DNA of 64,000 nt from Butyriboletus loyo (lineage: Eukaryota > Basidiomycota > Agaricomycetes > Boletales > Boletaceae), in NCBI GenBank assembly GCA_038093515.1, contig JBBPSI010000042.1:1-64000 (forward strand), read 5' to 3'. This document shows positions 22,024 through 34,293 of the stretch, in pieces; positions within the stretch are counted from its first letter, which is position 1, and each line of letters begins with the position of its first letter. A program made the position numbers and the translations under genes. The notes beneath the pieces are model-generated. The model searched no databases, had not been told where the DNA came from, and worked only from the letters and a program-made list of their open reading frames with translations.

Positions 22024-24419
22024 ACACCATGCTGTGCATGTCACGTACGCCTGAAAACGACATAGACGCCCACTGTATTGAAACGTTCCCCTGTAATTCT
22101 GCACTCATACCCTACGCATTCTGTATTATGCATACATACTTTTAGTCATGCCATGATACCTTTCTGTTTTCTTGGAGTATGTCATGATTCTATGTGGGAG
22201 CTGAATAGATGGCGACCAAACCCACCGTGTAGTTACATGAGATTGAATGGGTGACAAGCTTGGGAGTTGGTGGTCATGAACGTCAAGTCAGTGCTATTTC
22301 GCCGGTTCGTCGATCGTCCGATATGAGTTCTCTGGTCTGGACTATTTTCATTTACGATTGTAAGCGGAAAGTCTGGCACGCGAGTCATCCCGACGGGTTC
22401 GTCCGTGTGTCCACCTGCTGCCCTGCGACGTAACTCCACCGAATTCGTTCGATCAAGTCGCGCGGTGAATCACGGGACAGCATCATCGATCATCGGTCAG
22501 CCATGATCCGTTCGCCCGCCCAAGGTCCACATGGAAGTTCCGGCGTGGCAACGAAACGCGTTCACTAGCGCAGCCTTCAGTTCCAGAGAGCCGCCCCGAG
22601 CGTTCCGGTGCCCATGGGCATTACCATGACCACATGGTCGGGATCGGGGGATCGGATTCGATCGGCAGACGACCCCCCTCCAAAACAAAATAAAAACTAC
22701 CGTACAAAGTGACGACTCGTGAACCCCCCCAAGAGGACTTTGGCGAGACACACCACGGGGAATCGCGGCACACGCGCTCGGGGAACAGTATAGGTTACAC
22801 GCACGCACGTTTCCGAAAGACATTTAATTCTCAGCGGCAAAAAGTCAAAAGGGAAAGGGAAAGAGGGAAGAGAAATGGGGTACCCTCCCAGTGCTCCAAC
22901 CCTGCGTGCGGCCTGAGGTCTGGACCACGGGCACGATGCGCTTACGCGCGAGTCCTCGTGCTGCTTTCCAGACCCCGGTTCCTGGATCCGACCGGTCGAA
23001 AGCAAGCGCTGGTCGTCGAAAGTAATAAGTATGATCGTACGATCATCTTGAATAATAAGCGAGGGAGTGTGAACGTTGTGAACGCTCGCGGGCCGCGGAG
23101 GCTTTTGGCTCCTTCCGGTGAGTATGCTCAGGCTAGTTTAACCCAAGTATCGGGCAGGAAGTTCCTCGAACGATCATGCTAAGAATATGAATATGTGCTC
23201 CGTGCTGAAATGGGCACAACATGAAGATAGGAGCCATCGGTCTATTCCTGGCGGGGTCTCACTCTGCATATGTGCGACCCCATGTATGTGGTTGCGTTGT
23301 GATGTCGACGGATGAACAGTAAGTAAGAAACACGATCAAAAGTGCAACCCTGCCCCTTGTGCTAACCCTGCGTTTGTATTCGAGACCATTCATTCATGAT
23401 GGTTTCTCCATCTGCCGACAAAATTTGAACACCATCAAGACCCCGGGCCGTCATGAAATCGAATGTTCGCAAGGGTCTCACCTCCCTAAGCCACGCGAGG
23501 TTGTTCGGACGTCCCGAGCGGCAGAGACCACCGGTGATTCAGACACGTGGACACGACAAAGGAACGAAGAAGACGCGGTGACTTGCGGAAACTGCAATTG
23601 AGTATCGAAAAGGCCAGGATCCTGACCTCCGCTGTCCACACATGCACACACACCCGAGTGGGCGGGGGAACTGTTTCAGAACGTGTTGCAGACTAGAACA
23701 CGCGGTCATAGCGGCACCGGTTCTCAGGCTCTACACGGACCATGCTTTGTTTGCCCAAGCGAAACTGCGCCGAGAGCGCCCTTTGCCATTTGGTGGGTGA
23801 TACGATTGTCTCTGGAATGGCTCGACGAGATATCATCTCGACAAGACCGTGACCTCACAGTGTCGATGTTTCGGGCATGAGGTAGTGCGACGGCCATTCG
23901 TCTGATCACACACTCTGATGTAGTTCCGTTGATAATTCCCATCCGTTGAATGGGGGTTTTCTCGGTTTCATGGAGATCTCTCACGACCCAAGTATGCTAT
24001 CTATTATTACCCAGGGCCAGAATGTTCAACCTGCCCGACCGCTAATGGTTCGCGGCCACAGTAAAGGGGCGTGGGAAAAGGTGCACAAAATGCTATTGCC
24101 GACTTCGCCTTCGAGGGTCCTTGCGGGCTGACGGCTATTCGCTTAACGCCGTATTCGATCCCACCATGTCATCGGGGACGTGGGATTTGGGTCGTCCACA
24201 TCAGACGTTCAAAGTCCCGTCGACGCCCGACTCCGCAGTTCCAGAATTCCATCGTTCTGTATTAGGCCACACTCAATATTTGAAATCCAGTATCCGCCTT
24301 TTACCGCAGCCCCAAATTATCGCCGCCCTGACACCGAAACGGTGTTCTGTTACACCGGTACTATATTGGTGCGTGGAAAGCAAAGCATGCGGCTCGTTCG
24401 AGTCCATTCAGTACGGGTC
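22024..24419. other. 2.4-kb interval without a recognised gene
   Basis: Short overlapping open frames only, none with a recognisable domain or an exon pattern I can support. No obvious repeats or RNA genes. Confidence 0.5.
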
Positions 24420-25740
24420 GCGAACCGTTTCCAGGCACGTCGTCACGTGGCTTGGCGAGCCTTCGCCTGTCCGTCTCTGTCGACAGGTTCTGTCAGCCGC
24501 CAAGCGGGCCGTCACTTTCTCCACTTCCTTTTGCCAGTCTGCTGCGAGTAATGTACCCCACGCCGTCGCAATGTTGAAACACACCACAGCCCAAAGAGAC
24601 CCCATTCTTGCTGGATGGTCAACCAAAGGTCGATAGGGCAACTAATCCACTGACGAGGGTTATCAGATGATCATATGGCAGAACGTCTGGCTTTCCTGAA
24701 ACTGATGATTGCACCCAAGGTCTACATTGGATTAGTCATTGATGTTGGCGGGCCGAGTAATACACATTGGTTTCCCTCGCATTCTTTGTATGCCAGGGAT
24801 AACTATCTCCAGTCGTCACACACTCGTACCCGCAAGAGCCGCTACTTCTGAGGGAAACACATCATATCGGTCAGCCAGAGCCTAGTTCATGAACTGCTTA
24901 CATATCCACATGTCTCCCGGAAAGTCACGAAAAGTCCACTTTAAATAAACAACCGTTAAACGTAGAATTTTGGAATGTCTTGTAAGCCTTAAAAATAACG
25001 TGGAAAGCAGGATGGCAACATTCGCGGGCACACACGCGCGCTTCGTGTTCTTCTCCCCGAGGAGATTGCCAGATGTACCAAGCATGTACTTGTCCTCCGT
25101 CTCGGGAAAAGTTAAGCAATTAACCGAACAAAAAATTACATTCCCGGTGCATAAGGCGCTTGAAAGTTAAAAGAGGTTGTGGTAAGAAGGACGGACTGTG
25201 TTGCCAACGAAACGGGTCCGAGGCTGGAGCCTTGGCATAATTACGGATTCGCGCGCCGTCGATGTCAAGGTATTCACAAGCTAGCAGCGACTGCGACTGC
25301 TTCCTGTGAGTCCGTCGAACAGTATAAAGTAACGTACGTCTAGTGAGCTCCCAGGCTTACCATCGTTCGGCTGCGAATTGGGCTAGGCCAGGAGCCAAGC
25401 AGATCAATACTGACAAGGTACAGTATGTCATAGGTACGCACCAACACTACCCACGTTCATTATCGCTAACAAACCGGGAAATGTCGATGATTGCGTCGAG
25501 ATGGGATGTCAGGCGGTTATTTCCACGGAGAGAACGCCGTACATGATAGATGCGATGGAAATTAAATTGTACGATATAGAGGTCGCAATCGGAGCTCCGA
25601 TAAAACCGAGGCGTATGAAATCGGGTCTCCACATTAATAGCTTTGTATGAGGTTCTATCTGGTAAGCCGCCCATTAGGGGCTGAGGGAAAACAGGAAGCG
25701 ACCGAACAACTGGATCAACGAGAATAAACGTTTACGAGAC
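24420..25740 (-). pseudogene. Decayed MATE-family transporter
   Basis: Remnants of a MATE (multidrug and toxin extrusion) gene, read on the minus strand in shifting frames. A segment like FIRLGFIGAPIATSISYNLI (about 25545-25620) is followed by an in-frame stop before HPIS. GNLLGEKNTKRA lies at about 25035-25075. A C-terminal DWQKEVEKVTARLAADR lies at about 24500-24550. All align in order with the intact gene at 37176-39567. The 5' third is missing, but 25720-25740 resembles upstream sequence of the gene ending at 36790 (AATAAACGTTTAC). Frameshifts and stops make function very unlikely. Confidence 0.8.
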
Positions 25741-26562
25741 ATGCGCTCACGTAGAACTCAAGTTGAATAGCTTGAAACTTTAGCAACTCTTTCACCACCA
25801 AGGGAGCCCAAAAATATATCTCGAACGTCATATTTCCCAACACCGATAATAGCAACGTGCAACCGCCAGTACAGGTGCCGAAGGATGCTCGCCAGACTGC
25901 TATTGCAGCACAGAGTGGGCCAGTGTTGCCGCCGGGATATTATGGTGCTGCACCACCCTATCATCGATTCGTCGGTTTCAGTTTGCTTCCGATCAAAACT
26001 CTGCTATCCTGTGAATATTGCACGGTCTATCGAAGAGCAAATCGCTGCACTAACCCGCTATATTACCACTCTTGTCAATCGTGGACATTGAAAGGGACGC
26101 CGTGAGAAGTATTCCTTGATGCTGCGTCGGGCCTCCCTTCACCTTCAATTACAGCTTGATCCAATTGTTAGACTGCTTTCGCTGGGTTTACCTTGGTTCA
26201 CCGGACACGTAGCATTATTCCTAATCCAGTCTCCAGAGCTCCATGGTCCATTGGGCTGTATGTGTACCGATTCCAGTGACTCGAGAGATCTCGCTGGGAC
26301 TCAGATGAATCTATTCATTTGTACATTGTTCGGAGAATGCCACATCGACGTTGTTTCGGAGGAGTAGAATAAACCGGATTGGGAAAGTGCTATTTGTCCG
26401 GTGAACTAAGGTAAACTTGGCTAAAGCTAATGCGGACGAAAGCGGTGCAAATTTTGTCACATTCGATGCTCTTGAACTATTTCATCAGCGAGTAACTTCG
26501 TAGTGTACGGTGATGGCAAAGAAACTTTGATATATGATAGACGGTTCTAGTGTGGGGACCTA

Positions 26563-26730
26563 CTTCCATTCGCCTTGTGGGTTCATCGGAACTCGCATTG
26601 CAATTTCCCTCGTTCGATCTGATATCCATTGCATCGCTCATCTATGGCATATACTTCTTGGAAGGAACTGTCTAGTATCCCATCTCGACGCAGTGTTTAA
26701 CTTCTTTGAGATTGTGTGTGCGTACCCATG
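26563..26730 (+). pseudogene. MATE transporter fragment, opposite strand
   Basis: On the plus strand this stretch reads, with frame changes, as the segment around ISIASLIYGIYFLEGTV followed by a stop and YPISTQC. It matches the ISYNLI...HPIS region of the MATE genes. It is a second, inverted relic 0.9 kb from the minus-strand relic, so an inversion or fold-back duplication probably occurred here. Confidence 0.65.
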
Positions 26731-26739
26731 ACAGAATGT

Positions 26740-28560
26740 TTGATTTCGTGCGTCTCGAAAATCTGATGTGCGGCGGCCGACGCAAGTGCCTTGTGGTAAG
26801 GTATTCCGACGGAGCAAGTAGTATCTACGCGTGTCAAGTGGTATTCGGGACTATGGAATCGGAACCGTTCCTGTAACTCGGGAAAGGATGGTTAGATCTA
26901 AATATTATCAAGGGGTCACCACAGATTCTTTTTCGATCACAGATGATGGAGAAATTGTTCTATAGAAACACTATTGTACATGCCAGCGTTTTAATACATA
27001 CTTTTTCGACATCCCCACCCAACGTTCAGAACTCTGTGCGGTATCGAGTTTCCCACCAGGAATGACTCGGACACCATGTCAAACGTACATTATATCCGTG
27101 ATACTCTCTCGCACATAGACGCGATATCCGTTTTCAATAAACATGGCACCGCTGGAAGTCGCGCAGTGCAGGAATGGGGTAGTGTAACAGCATCTGTAGC
27201 AGTAAAAACACCTGTATGGCCTTTGATTTCGGGCTGGAATGCGGAAAAGGGAGATGCTATAGAGAATGATGTGAGAAGGAGAAGAAAACGAAAGGAGATA
27301 TTATTCTGGCATAGTTCAACTACAGAATTTGATCCTTGAAGGAGAAAAGGACAGATCCGAACCTATCCTGGGGAACCAGCCGGGTGACGGCGAGGGCAGG
27401 TGGCTACATCTTCTATAGTTGTCGGTAGCCAGGGTTTCATATCAATCAGGGAGTCCGACAGTCTGTCACAAGACAGAGCGACCTGCTACACAGCGAAATT
27501 CCGGCCCAGCGCATCAATCTTGCGATATTATAATCATTAGACAGCCAGTTCGGGTTTAAAGGGCTGCGTTCACTCACAAGTACGAGCGATGATTGACCAA
27601 TGATAAAACGCGAATTTTCGTAGCATTGAAAATGTAATTCGGAAATAACCTTCGACAACTATCAGTCTTATGTAACACGATCATGGACATGTTGTGTCAA
27701 GCTTCCGAGTTGCACAATGCCGCACATAAAGTCCTCATTGTTTCATTCCATATCCTTCAACAAATCGCATGTACACTTGTCAGTGATCAATTTCTCAACG
27801 ATGCAGACAGGTAAGCCATATTAGATCAAAAATAAAATTCAAAAGTTGACGGCCACAGATGGTGAGCACCCTCGTCGCCTGACAAAAGCCTCCAGGCTTT
27901 TTGCCAGTCTCCATTTGAGCTCCTGAACTTGCGTCAGAAACCCGGGATCGTCCGACATTAACTTATGGCCGGACTCCTCAGGGCGTAGTAGGTTTGAGGC
28001 GTTTCACCCGTGTTTCAAAACCAGATGACCTAGCTGAGACCAGCCCCTTCCTACCCTAATTTACAGCTTCTAACAGGAAAAAACTAACTCAAACGATAGG
28101 ACCTGTTAATAACTGATATTTTTAACACCTGTTCTGAGGCTTCGAATTTTCTACTGGCCCTAACCCTCTTAGCGCAGTCTGTTAGTGATTTAATGTGTTT
28201 TTCTTTCTTTCTAGGATTTTTTCCACTTGTCAGACCACATTGCATGTAGTCGTGCGCCAATCTATTCGGGACTCCGTGCAACGCATTCCTAACCCTTCGT
28301 TTACCCTGGCTGACTCTTGTGCAGGAAGTAAACAAAGGATTACACATCGCCTTCTCAACTCTCTCCGGAAAATCGTAAGTAAACTGACGAATTCTGAGTT
28401 TGATTAAAGATTTTGTACGGACGTGATATATTCGATTGATTTCTTTTATATTTATTCGAACTGCACTGAATCCTTGCATGTCATACAATCCTCCCACCCC
28501 CCCATCCCCACCTCTTCCAACCATACGCAACTGCCATTGATTTTTTGTCCCCACTGACCC
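26740..28560. other. 1.8-kb interval without a recognised gene
   Basis: Open frames up to about 150 codons on both strands show no known domain. The last few hundred bases before 28561 are the upstream region of the ABC transporter. A pyrimidine-rich C stretch is seen at 28490-28515. Confidence 0.5.
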
Positions 28561-31500
28561 ATGACTGACTTGTCAGACATACAGTCAGATGTATCTGAGT
28601 CTAGCACGCAGCATCAGGAACTAGAATCCCTCCATGACAAGCAGCCGCCAAGCAGTGCGTCTACCGCGCATTCCAATGCATTAAATATAGAGTCGCTGAT
28701 CAAAGATATTGGCAGACAGTAAGTCTACCCTGCTCATTGTCGTGATTGTCCGTGGGTTCAACATCGCACTCGTGACAGGTCTGCCGAAGACAGCGTCCAG
28801 ATGCGGAGACTGGGGGTCATGTTTAGAGACCTCCGTGTCGTGGGACTGGGTGGAGGTGAAGCTGTTCAGCACAACCTGGCATCGCCATTTTCCCCCCAGT
28901 GTTTAATGAACTACATTAATACCTTGCGCCATTCGCAAGTTCGTGGCGTCATTTCCGGCTTCGAGGGTGTCGTGCTTCCAGGGGAGATGCTCCGTATGTA
29001 TATCCCGTTCAGTGCTTTCAGCCTGGCTTACGCCCGAAAATTCCCCTTCACACAGTTGTCTTGGGTCGTCCGGGTTCTGGATGCAGTACCTTTCTGAAAA
29101 CGCTTGCCAACCACCGCGGAGACTACCACGATGTTCTTGGTGATGTCTTCTACGACTCGTTCACCCCCGAAGAAATTGAAAAACGATACCGTGGTGATGT
29201 CATATACTGCCCCGAGGATGACGTCCACTTTCCAACGCTCAGAGTGAAAGAAACGTTGGAGTTTTCCTCTACGATGAGGACCCCAAATCGCAGATCGGAC
29301 AACCAGTCGAGAACAGTACATGCCACGCATACGGCAGAAGTGCTCATGCGCATATTTGGACTCGAACATGCCAGGGATACTGTCGTTGGCGATGCATTTC
29401 TTAGAGGCATTTCTGGTGGTGAGAAGAAGAGGGTGTCAATTGCAGAGGTCATGTCCGCACGGGGAAAGTTCGTTTGTTGGGACAAGTACGTCCCCTTCTT
29501 CTCCCCGTAAAACAATGTTTTCGATCTAGGTCCACCTAGTTCAACACGTGGCTTGGATTCGTCCACGGCGCTCGAGTTCATTCGAGCATTTCGCATCGCG
29601 ACTGATACCGCTAAGGTCACGACCGTCGCTTCCATCTATCAAGGTGGAGAACAGCTCTTTGACCTCTTTGATAAGGTATGCCTCATCTATGAGGGAAAGA
29701 TGGCATACTTTGGGCCTGCCAAAGAGGCAAAAGAGTATTTCACGAACATGGGATACGAACTGCAGAATAGGCAAACAACCCCAGATTTCCTGGTGGCGTG
29801 TACGGCTAGGGACAATCTTTCAATGTCTTTTGTATGCTCATTGTCCTCATGCAGCAACCGATCCCAACGGCAGGAAGATCCGTTCTGGATTCCAGGACAT
29901 CGTACCCCTCACGGCAGATGAGATGGCTGCCTATTTCAAGGCATCCGCCTATGGCCAGCTTAATCGATCATCAATGGATTTGTACTACAACCTTTACGTC
30001 AACAAGCCTGACCTCAAGAGAGTATACGACAGGAGCGCCACAAGCGAACACGCACGGCATGCTCCTAATGCCCAGTCGTATACACTTTCCATACCAATGC
30101 AGGTCCGTGCGGTAATAGGCCGCCGATGGCAAATATTGAAGGGTGACTGGGTCACGCAGGCTATCCAAGTAGGGTCCGTGTTTCATCGTATTGGTTCCCC
30201 TTGTTTGCTGGAGACTGATCTGGCATGAACAACTACAGGGCACAGATATTCCAGGCTGTTGTCATCGGAACCGTGTTCTTCCAAATTGCCAGCAACACGA
30301 GTGCATATTTTTCGCGGGGTGGTTTGCTCTACTTGTATGGATATTCTGTGAACCTCCCATACAAGCACATTGAACGTTGTTTCTGACAGCGCCTTGTTCT
30401 GTGGTTCCACCTTGTCCATGGCTGAAATTCCTGGCCTCTTTTCTCAGCGCCTAATTGTCCTCCGTCACCAAAAAGGAGCTTTGTATTACCCCTTCATCGA
30501 GGGTCTAGCTTACACCATCGTTGACATTCCTATTAGCTTGATTTCCGTCGCCGTCATGTCAGTCATTCTCTACTTTTTGGTTGGTCTGCAAAAAACGGCG
30601 CAACAGTTCATGTGCGTGTTGCCTTCTTTTTAGCTTTCTTGCAAAAATAAATCTAGCTCACAACCCTTACAGCACGTTCCTCTTATTCATCTTTACTGTG
30701 ACGCTCGTGTTAAAGGCTTGCTTCAGAAGTGTTGCAGCTTTCTCCACGAGTGAATCGACCGCTCTCTCGGTGGCCGGCGTGATGCTCCTGATCCTGGTTT
30801 TGTTCAATGGCTATGCTATCGCTACGAGGAACATTGTCGGGGCTTTGCGCTGGATCACCCACCTCAATGTGCGTATGCAGACATACCTTTTGTTCCCATC
30901 TGTGTTTATATCGAATTGCAACAGCCTCTCCATTATGCGTTCGAGTCCTTAATGGTCAACGAATTCCACACCATCAACGGGACGTGTACGACGCTTGTGC
31001 CATCAGGGCCTTTATACGAAAACGTTACGCTCGCGAACCAGGTGTGTACCACTATCGGATCGCAACCCGGTATGGCGACTGTGCCCGGGGATGTCTACAC
31101 CCATGTATCTTTCAGCTACTCGTATTCGAACCTCTGGAGGGTATGTGATCATTGACTTCGTGTACCTGATATCGACCCACGATTGGATGTCACGCAGAAC
31201 TTGGGGACTCTATGGATTTTCAATGTCGGCTTGCTTGGGATCCTGCTCTTCCTCACTCAATATAACAAGCGGACTGCACAAGATACCACAGTGACGCTCT
31301 ACAGGGAAGGGAGCGATCACGTCCCCGTTATGGACGAGGAATCGGTTACGCCAGACGATCTGCGTGAGAAACCAGAGCCGTTGAACACTGCCAATAAAGA
31401 TATGGCCCACATTCTTGAACCAGATGAACCAGGGCGAGCCGAAATTTTTTTGTGGAAGAATATTCAGTACGAGGTACCCGTTTCTGGAGGGGAAATGCGT

Positions 31501-33954
31501 AAGCTGCTCGATGACGTTTCTGGCTATGTCGCACCTGGAAGATTGACCGCATTGATGGGGGAGTCCGGCGCGGGGAAGGTAGGGATTCGAAGTGTAGACA
31601 GTATTGGCGCTGACAGTGCAACCCACAGACGATACTACTGAATGTACTTGCTCAGCGCACCTCGGTCGGCGTCGTGAGCGGCGATTGTCTGATGAATGGA
31701 CATCCGCTCCCCGTGGACTTCCGGGCCCGGACGGCATATGTTCAGCAGATGGATATTCACATTCCAGAGTCAACGGTTCGCGAGGCCCTTCTGTTCTCGG
31801 CGAGACTTCGACAGCCCGCATCTGTTCCGATGGCTGAGAAAGAAGCCTAGTATGTCTTCATGAGCATACATATCCGTCCTGCTTCTGATACCTCCATAGC
31901 GTTGACCAATGTCTGAAAATGTGTGGTTTGGAAGCTTACGCAGATGCTATCGTTGGTTCGCTGGGTGTTGAGCACAGGAAACGCACTACCATCGGCGTCG
32001 AGCTTGCCGCCAAGGTAAGATTTTCGAACGCCTGTGCCCATGTCGCATTTGGCTGACGAGGGAACGGCTTAGCCGAAACTACTTCTTTTTCTCGACGAAC
32101 CCACCTCTGGCCTTGACTCGCAGTCTGCATGGGCTATCGTAACGTGTCTTCGTGAGCTTGCTGACAATGGGCAGGCTATCCTCTGCTCGTGAGTCCTTGC
32201 TTATGAGCGTTGTGTTAGATACAGTTGTTGACGAGGGGGTGCGCATAGAATTCATCAGCCATCTGGCGAGCTCTTCCAGGTTTTTGATAGATTGTTGTTA
32301 CTCCGCAAAGGCGGACAAACGGTCTACTTTGGTGATATCGGCGAGAGGTCTATGACAATGCTCGAGTACTTCCGAAGGAATGGCGCCCCTCCCTGTGCTG
32401 CCGACGCAAACCCGTGCGTGCTGTCATCCTTGGTAGTGTGTCGCTAACTGAACGCGTCGTATGCACCGCTCAGGGCGGAGTACATGTTGGACGTCATTGG
32501 AGCTGGCGCCACGGCAACATGCACGACCGACTGGCACCAGATCTGGAAAGATTCCCCAGAAGCGGCGAACCTGGACCTCGAGATCGAGCGTATTGATCAA
32601 GAGGGACGGTCTCGCACTGTCGTGAGCACCAGGACACATTCCGAGTTTGCAAACTCTTGGATGAACCAACTCGTGTTACTCGCTCACCGTGGCCTTGTGT
32701 GTTACTGGCGAAACCCGGCGTACATCTATTCGAAACTGATCGTTTTCGTTGCTGCCGGGCTCCTTATCGGCTTCACGTTCTTTGGAGCGACAAATTCTCT
32801 GCAGGGTTGTCAGGACAAACTATTTGTGCGTGCCTTTCGTGTATCATTCCAAACGCGAGGAGTTGGCTAACGTTCCTTGAATGCAGTCGGTCTTTTTGTC
32901 GGTAACGGTTTGTATACCAATGACACTGCATTTGCAGGGTAAATTTATCGAAAGCCGAACCGTCTACGAAGTTCGGGAGCGTCCTTCGAGGACGTACAGT
33001 TTGTTTGCGTTCCTCGTGTCTCAGATTTTGATCGAACTCCCGTGGAACATGCTTGCATCGTCCTTGTTCTTTTTCTGCTGGTACTGGGCCTCTGGTTTTG
33101 ACTCTTCTCGTGCCGGTTTTTCGTACCTCTTTTTTTGCGTCGTGTTTCCGTTGTACTACACCACCTTCATGCAGGCCGTTGCGGTGATCTCTCCCAACGG
33201 GACCATCGCAACCGCGTTATGCAGTGCCTTGTTCACCTTCACTGGCATCTTGTACGCTTCCCTCTCTTTTTTTGCATGGCGTGTTCTCGGTTGTGCTGAT
33301 GCGATTGGATTGTGACATCATAGTGCAGGGGTCCTACAAACGTATTCTCAATTGGGGTGGTGGAGGTGGGCGTACCGCCTTTCCTTCTTTACCTACGTCG
33401 TCGAGGGTCTCTTGGGCCAAGGTGAGCCTCTCCACTCACTCTCACTCACTCTCACTCCGTGAAAACGACGCACCGACGTCCTCCCCTCGCTTCCCACTTC
33501 CCAGCCATCGGTAACCAACCGATCACCTGCGCACTTGTCGAGTTCGTCACGATCGAACCACCCTCAGGCACGCGCTGCGGCGCCTACATGGATCCCTACA
33601 TCTCCTTTGCAGGCGGCTACCTCGCCAACCCGAACGCGACAGCCACGTGCGCGTTTTGTCCCTCTCGGACGACGGACGAGTGGATGCGATCGACCTTTAA
33701 CGTGTCGTATGGGCATCGTTGGAGGGATCTGGGTGTCGTCCTCGGGTTCGCGGGATTTAACGTGCGTCTCGTTTCGTTTCGCTTCGCTTTTGGGCGGTGC
33801 GGGTGGGTTGGGTGGACTGAGACTGACGGTGTGCGTGCGTGTGTTGTGATAACAGGTCTTGTTCATGTTCGTGGGCATGTACTTGTTCCGGATACGCAAG
33901 GGCATGAACTGGCCATTCGCAAGTCTCTGGCGCTCGTCCGCGAGGACCAAGTGA
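28561..33954 (+). CDS. Pleiotropic drug resistance (PDR/ABCG full-size) ABC transporter
   Basis: Full-size fungal PDR transporter with the order NBD1-TMD1-NBD2-TMD2, roughly 1,450 aa over about 20 exons. Exon 1 (28561-28718) encodes [13 protein letters not shown]1 has the fungal-type Walker [10 protein letters not shown], the signature [13 protein letters not shown] (29410) and Walker B ending [11 protein letters not shown]. The last needs the intron 29486-29539; an acceptor eight bases earlier would give a stop. TMD1 spans 30240-30950 with a Cys-containing extracellular loop. NBD2 has canonical Walker A GESGAGKT and Walker [16 protein letters not shown] (32085). TMD2 contains [19 protein letters not shown] (32945) and ends in [10 protein letters not shown]. 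Such pumps export toxic compounds at the plasma membrane. As in other PDR proteins, the two nucleotide sites are asymmetric. It appears intact. Confidence 0.92.
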
Positions 33955-34293
33955 TCGCGAAACCGTAAGACGACATGTCTGTTTCATGGCATGACTCTCA
34001 CCTGTATTTCCCCCAGGGGTGACACATCGAAACATGATTTTTTTTCTACTCTGTATACGGAACGCCGGACGACCGTGCTGTATGTAAAAGACCGACACTC
34101 GTGTCATGTGCATGATCAAGTCGTGCCTATCAGATAATATGTATATGATGGTGGAACTCTTGTCGCTCGACGGCAAGCTATCCTTGAGTTCATCAAGTAG
34201 CCCAGAAGCGCGCGTGAATAACTAATCCAAGAATCAAAAACCAACATGGGCAGTCTATCGGATACTATCAATACTGCCGCGTACACCATAACA

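Noticed and set aside
29486..29545. Stop codon in NBD1 Walker B of the PDR transporter
   Set aside because: The stop appears only with the first AG acceptor; the second AG, eight bases on, restores [11 protein letters not shown].
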